This document shows positions 4,960 to 5,895 of a stretch of 5,895 bases of DNA, piece after piece; position 1 is the stretch's first letter, and each line of letters starts with the position of its first letter. Both the position numbers and the translations under genes were made by a program. A model generated the notes under the pieces. It was given only the letters and a program-made list of their open reading frames with translations, was not told the DNA's origin and did not search any database. The DNA comes from CAZHWT01 sp964536215 (GTDB taxonomy: Bacteria > Patescibacteriota > CAZHWT01): the NCBI GenBank assembly GCA_964536215.1, contig CAZHWT010000051.1, positions 1 to 5,895 of the forward strand, written 5' to 3'.

Positions 4960-5058
4960 CTAAGTCGACTGGGGCGGAAACTTGATCTCGTACCACACTC
5001 CGGGCGTTCCTTTGCGCCAGGACTTCTTCGACCCAAACATCCGCTTGCGCCTACTCAT
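4960..5058 (-). CDS. Small basic ORF, 32 codons, unknown function
   Basis: It begins MSRRKRMFGSKKSWRKG, with about ten basic residues in 32, and ends in KFPPQST at a TAG. A GGGAGAG purine run lies six bases before the ATG, a plausible ribosome binding site. A 15-codon ORF starting at a GTG upstream ends with its TGA overlapping this ATG (ATGA), which would allow translational coupling. The leader carries competing hairpins (5074-5100). I do not recognise the peptide; by charge it could bind RNA or ribosomes, but that is speculation. It could equally be a chance ORF. Confidence 0.3.
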   Translation of the reverse strand: MSRRKRMFGSKKSWRKGTPGVWYEIKFPPQST

Positions 5059-5073
5059 AGCAACTCTCCCGCT

Positions 5074-5100
5074 CCAGAGTAGAGACCAGCGCCTCTGGTC
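5074..5100 (-). promoter_or_regulatory. Alternative leader hairpins (possible RNA switch)
   Basis: Two 6-bp stems compete for the same bases: GACCAG/CTGGTC (5084-5089 with 5095-5100) and CCAGAG/CTCTGG (5074-5079 with 5093-5098). They cannot form together. They lie directly upstream of the ribosome binding site of the 32-codon ORF. Mutually exclusive stems suggest a switch, but both are short. Confidence 0.3.
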
Positions 5101-5121
5101 ACGACCACTCGGGATACATCC

Positions 5122-5150
5122 TTCATACCTTATTAATGCTTGTCTGTCAA
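5122..5150 (-). promoter_or_regulatory. Promoter of the right-hand minus-strand unit
   Basis: On the minus strand: TTGACA (5150-5145), a 17-bp spacer, TATGAA (5127-5122). The -35 is perfect and the -10 matches four of six positions. Transcription would start near 5115, inside the leader of the 32-codon ORF. Confidence 0.6.
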
Positions 5151-5385
5151 TATGAAATAATATGTATTGTTACAACAACAATCGATTGCTCAACAATCAA
5201 ACCAGGCCGACGTCAGCATATGTACATATACGTGTACGTACATGCCATCATTTATCTCAGTAAAATCTGAATAGGATCAAAACAAGGAGCATTCTTGTTT
5301 AGTCCATTAACCAACAAGTGAAATAATAGAAACTCGCACAAGCTGCCAAAGTATTCTGGCCTTGCTACACCCACATCAAGGCAAA

Positions 5386-5418
5386 ACAAAACGGCTTACA
5401 CTCTCGCACCCTTGCCGT
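5386..5418 (-). terminator. Weak terminator of the 105-aa gene
   Basis: On the minus strand ACGGC (5418-5414) pairs with GCCGT (5395-5391) across an 18-nt loop and is followed by TTTGTTTTG. The stem is only 5 bp, so this may be a degenerate terminator or a chance product of the octamer array it overlaps. Confidence 0.3.
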
Positions 5419-5423
5419 CTTGC
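5392..5423. repeat. TTGC-type octamer array
   Basis: Four 8-bp units on the plus strand: CGGCTTAC, ACTCTCGC, ACCCTTGC and CGTCTTGC. On the minus strand they read GCAAGACG, GCAAGGGT, GCGAGAGT and GTAAGCCG, very similar to the plus-strand array at 4157-4188. The array lies just after the stop codon of the 105-aa gene. Confidence 0.6.
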
Positions 5424-5432
5424 ACCCCAGTA

Positions 5433-5750
5433 TTAAGCTACCGGCTTAGCTCTAGTCACCTTCATTCCCACCTCATCAATACACGGAAAATATTTTCTGA
5501 CTTCATCCCAGTACTTTTCCGACAAATTAGCCGAATAGACCGCATTCTTGCCCCGCTCCATTCGACCACATAGTCGGGCCTCAGTTTCATCCAAAATTCG
5601 CTTGACTGGCATCCCCTGACGGTTAAACTCTTCAGAAAATTTAGCCCGGTCGTTCATATAATCCTGACAAGTCAGCATAAACAACTGAAACTGCTCCCTA
5701 TTCTCCTCAAACGCTTTTTGAAAATATTCTTTAAATTTTGGTGTAGCCAT
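5433..5750 (-). CDS. Uncharacterised 105-aa protein
   Basis: A small, highly charged, probably soluble and largely helical protein without signal peptide or membrane segment. The N-terminal half (about 5-70) is rich in Lys/Glu/aromatic helical segments such as FKEYFQKAFEENREQF. The C-terminal half contains ARLCGRMERGKNAVYSANLS (58-77) and a well-formed EKYWDEVRKYFPCIDEVGMK segment (78-97). The two cysteines, C62 and C89, do not form a metal-binding pair motif. From memory it resembles small conserved hypothetical proteins of CPR genomes, but I cannot name a family and assign no function. A near-consensus promoter lies 49-77 bp upstream, which supports a real gene. No Shine-Dalgarno precedes the ATG. 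The leader consists mostly of a heptamer repeat. Confidence 0.75.
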   Translation of the reverse strand: MATPKFKEYFQKAFEENREQFQLFMLTCQDYMNDRAKFSEEFNRQGMPVKRILDETEARLCGRMERGKNAVYSANLSEKYWDEVRKYFPCIDEVGMKVTRAKPVA

Positions 5751-5754
5751 AAAG

Positions 5755-5789
5755 GTGATGGGTAGTGAGTGGTGAGTGGTGAATAGTTA
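5755..5789. repeat. Heptamer array GTGGTGA in the leader of the 105-aa gene
   Basis: Five 7-bp units: GTGATGG, GTAGTGA, GTGGTGA, GTGGTGA and ATAGTTA. They fill nearly the whole space between the predicted transcription start (about 5792) and the start codon (5750). Copy-number change would therefore alter the leader length of this mRNA. Confidence 0.65.
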
Positions 5790-5798
5790 GCAAGACAG

Positions 5799-5827
5799 AT
5801 TATACGGGTAGAAGTTTATCATGTAAA
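5799..5827 (-). promoter_or_regulatory. Near-consensus promoter of the 105-aa gene
   Basis: On the minus strand: TTTACA (5827-5822), a 17-bp spacer, and a perfect TATAAT (5804-5799). The start would be near 5792, leaving a leader of about 42 nt. CATGTAAAC occurs both over this -35 (5820-5828) and again at about 5870-5878, a possible pair of regulator sites. A TTGACA (5890-5885) further upstream has no matching -10. Confidence 0.75.
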
Positions 5828-5895
5828 CATGGGGAAGGTAGGGCACATTAAACTAAAGCGGAACAACCTCATGTAAACTAGTGAGTGTCAAACAC

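Larger units (their letters stand above)
4745..5115 (-). ncRNA. Short minus-strand transcription unit (about 370 nt) of unknown role
   Basis: It is defined by the promoter at 5122-5150 and the terminator at 4751-4787. Its contents: two mutually exclusive leader hairpins (5074-5100), a 32-codon ORF (4960-5058), a small hairpin with GGAGGTGA in its loop region (4946-4960), and a hairpin AGGAC/GTCCT (4859-4874). Two nine-codon ORFs follow, MADWVHCIL (4914-4885) and MVGLVCEWD (4826-4797), each preceded by AGGAG-type purines only 2-3 bases from the ATG. Whether it acts as RNA, as mRNA for small proteins, or is a decayed locus cannot be told from sequence. The stretch 4897-4960 also resembles a degraded dispersed intergenic repeat. 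Confidence 0.35.
5151..5432. other. Non-coding spacer with a shared palindromic motif
   Basis: I see no gene here. A palindrome-rich stretch (5216-5245) contains TGTACGTACA (5233-5242) and a 17-bp exact match (5227-5243) to 262-278. The right end holds an octamer array (5392-5423) and a weak terminator for the gene at 5433-5750. The remainder, about 5250-5385, has nothing recognisable. Confidence 0.6.

Noticed and set aside
4842..5082. Overlapping 61-64-codon open frames on both strands
   Set aside because: Their Pro/Arg/Gly-rich products with a PPLYKGG-like segment look like a translated degraded intergenic repeat. The better-placed 32-codon ORF with a ribosome binding site uses a different frame.

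Overview
The window looks like a metagenome scaffold from a Patescibacteria/CPR-type bacterium, with Microgenomates or a related group as the best guess. This is inference. It rests on a tiny secreted protein with a Pro-Thr stalk and an LPSTG sorting signal, a small uncharacterised protein of a style I associate with CPR genomes, intergenic DNA built from short degenerate repeats and small palindromes, and a 100-N scaffold gap. There is no rRNA, tRNA or marker gene to fix the lineage. The standard genetic code suffices.

Layout. 1-660 is non-coding and repeat-rich: two diverged copies of a ~140-165 bp composite block (1-137 and 374-536), a heptamer array (314-362), and several hairpin palindromes. 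707-1090 is the only plus-strand gene, the LPSTG protein, with its promoter. Everything to the right reads on the minus strand. 1279-1989 encodes 6-phosphogluconolactonase and 2225-3903 encodes glucose-6-phosphate isomerase, so two glucose-6-phosphate enzymes lie in tandem, with pgi upstream. A 100-N gap at 2293-2392 interrupts the 3' end of pgi. The same 55 bases occur on both sides of it; collapsing them restores an uninterrupted 507-codon gene, so the gap appears to be an unmerged contig overlap.

3904-4190 is a repeat-rich spacer. 4183-5150 has no conventional gene but holds two minus-strand transcription units, each with a sigma70-like promoter and a hairpin/T-run terminator. The right unit (~5115 to ~4745) has a 32-codon ORF and two mutually exclusive leader hairpins. 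The left unit (~4677 to ~4185, about 490 nt) is a chain of about a dozen hairpins. Five of them need G-U pairs that exist only in the minus-strand RNA, and one covers the start of a 33-codon ORF that has a perfect Shine-Dalgarno. I recognise no known RNA family; this is the best candidate for something undescribed. 5433-5750 is a 105-aa protein of unknown function with a near-consensus promoter.

Working together. Pgi interconverts glucose-6-phosphate and fructose-6-phosphate, and Pgl hydrolyses 6-phosphogluconolactone, so the pair sits at the branch between glycolysis and the oxidative pentose phosphate route; glucose-6-phosphate dehydrogenase is not in the window. The pgi start and the LPSTG-protein start share a TATACT-N6-ATG arrangement suggesting leaderless mRNAs. 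The pgi -10 region is nearly identical to that of the structured-RNA promoter.
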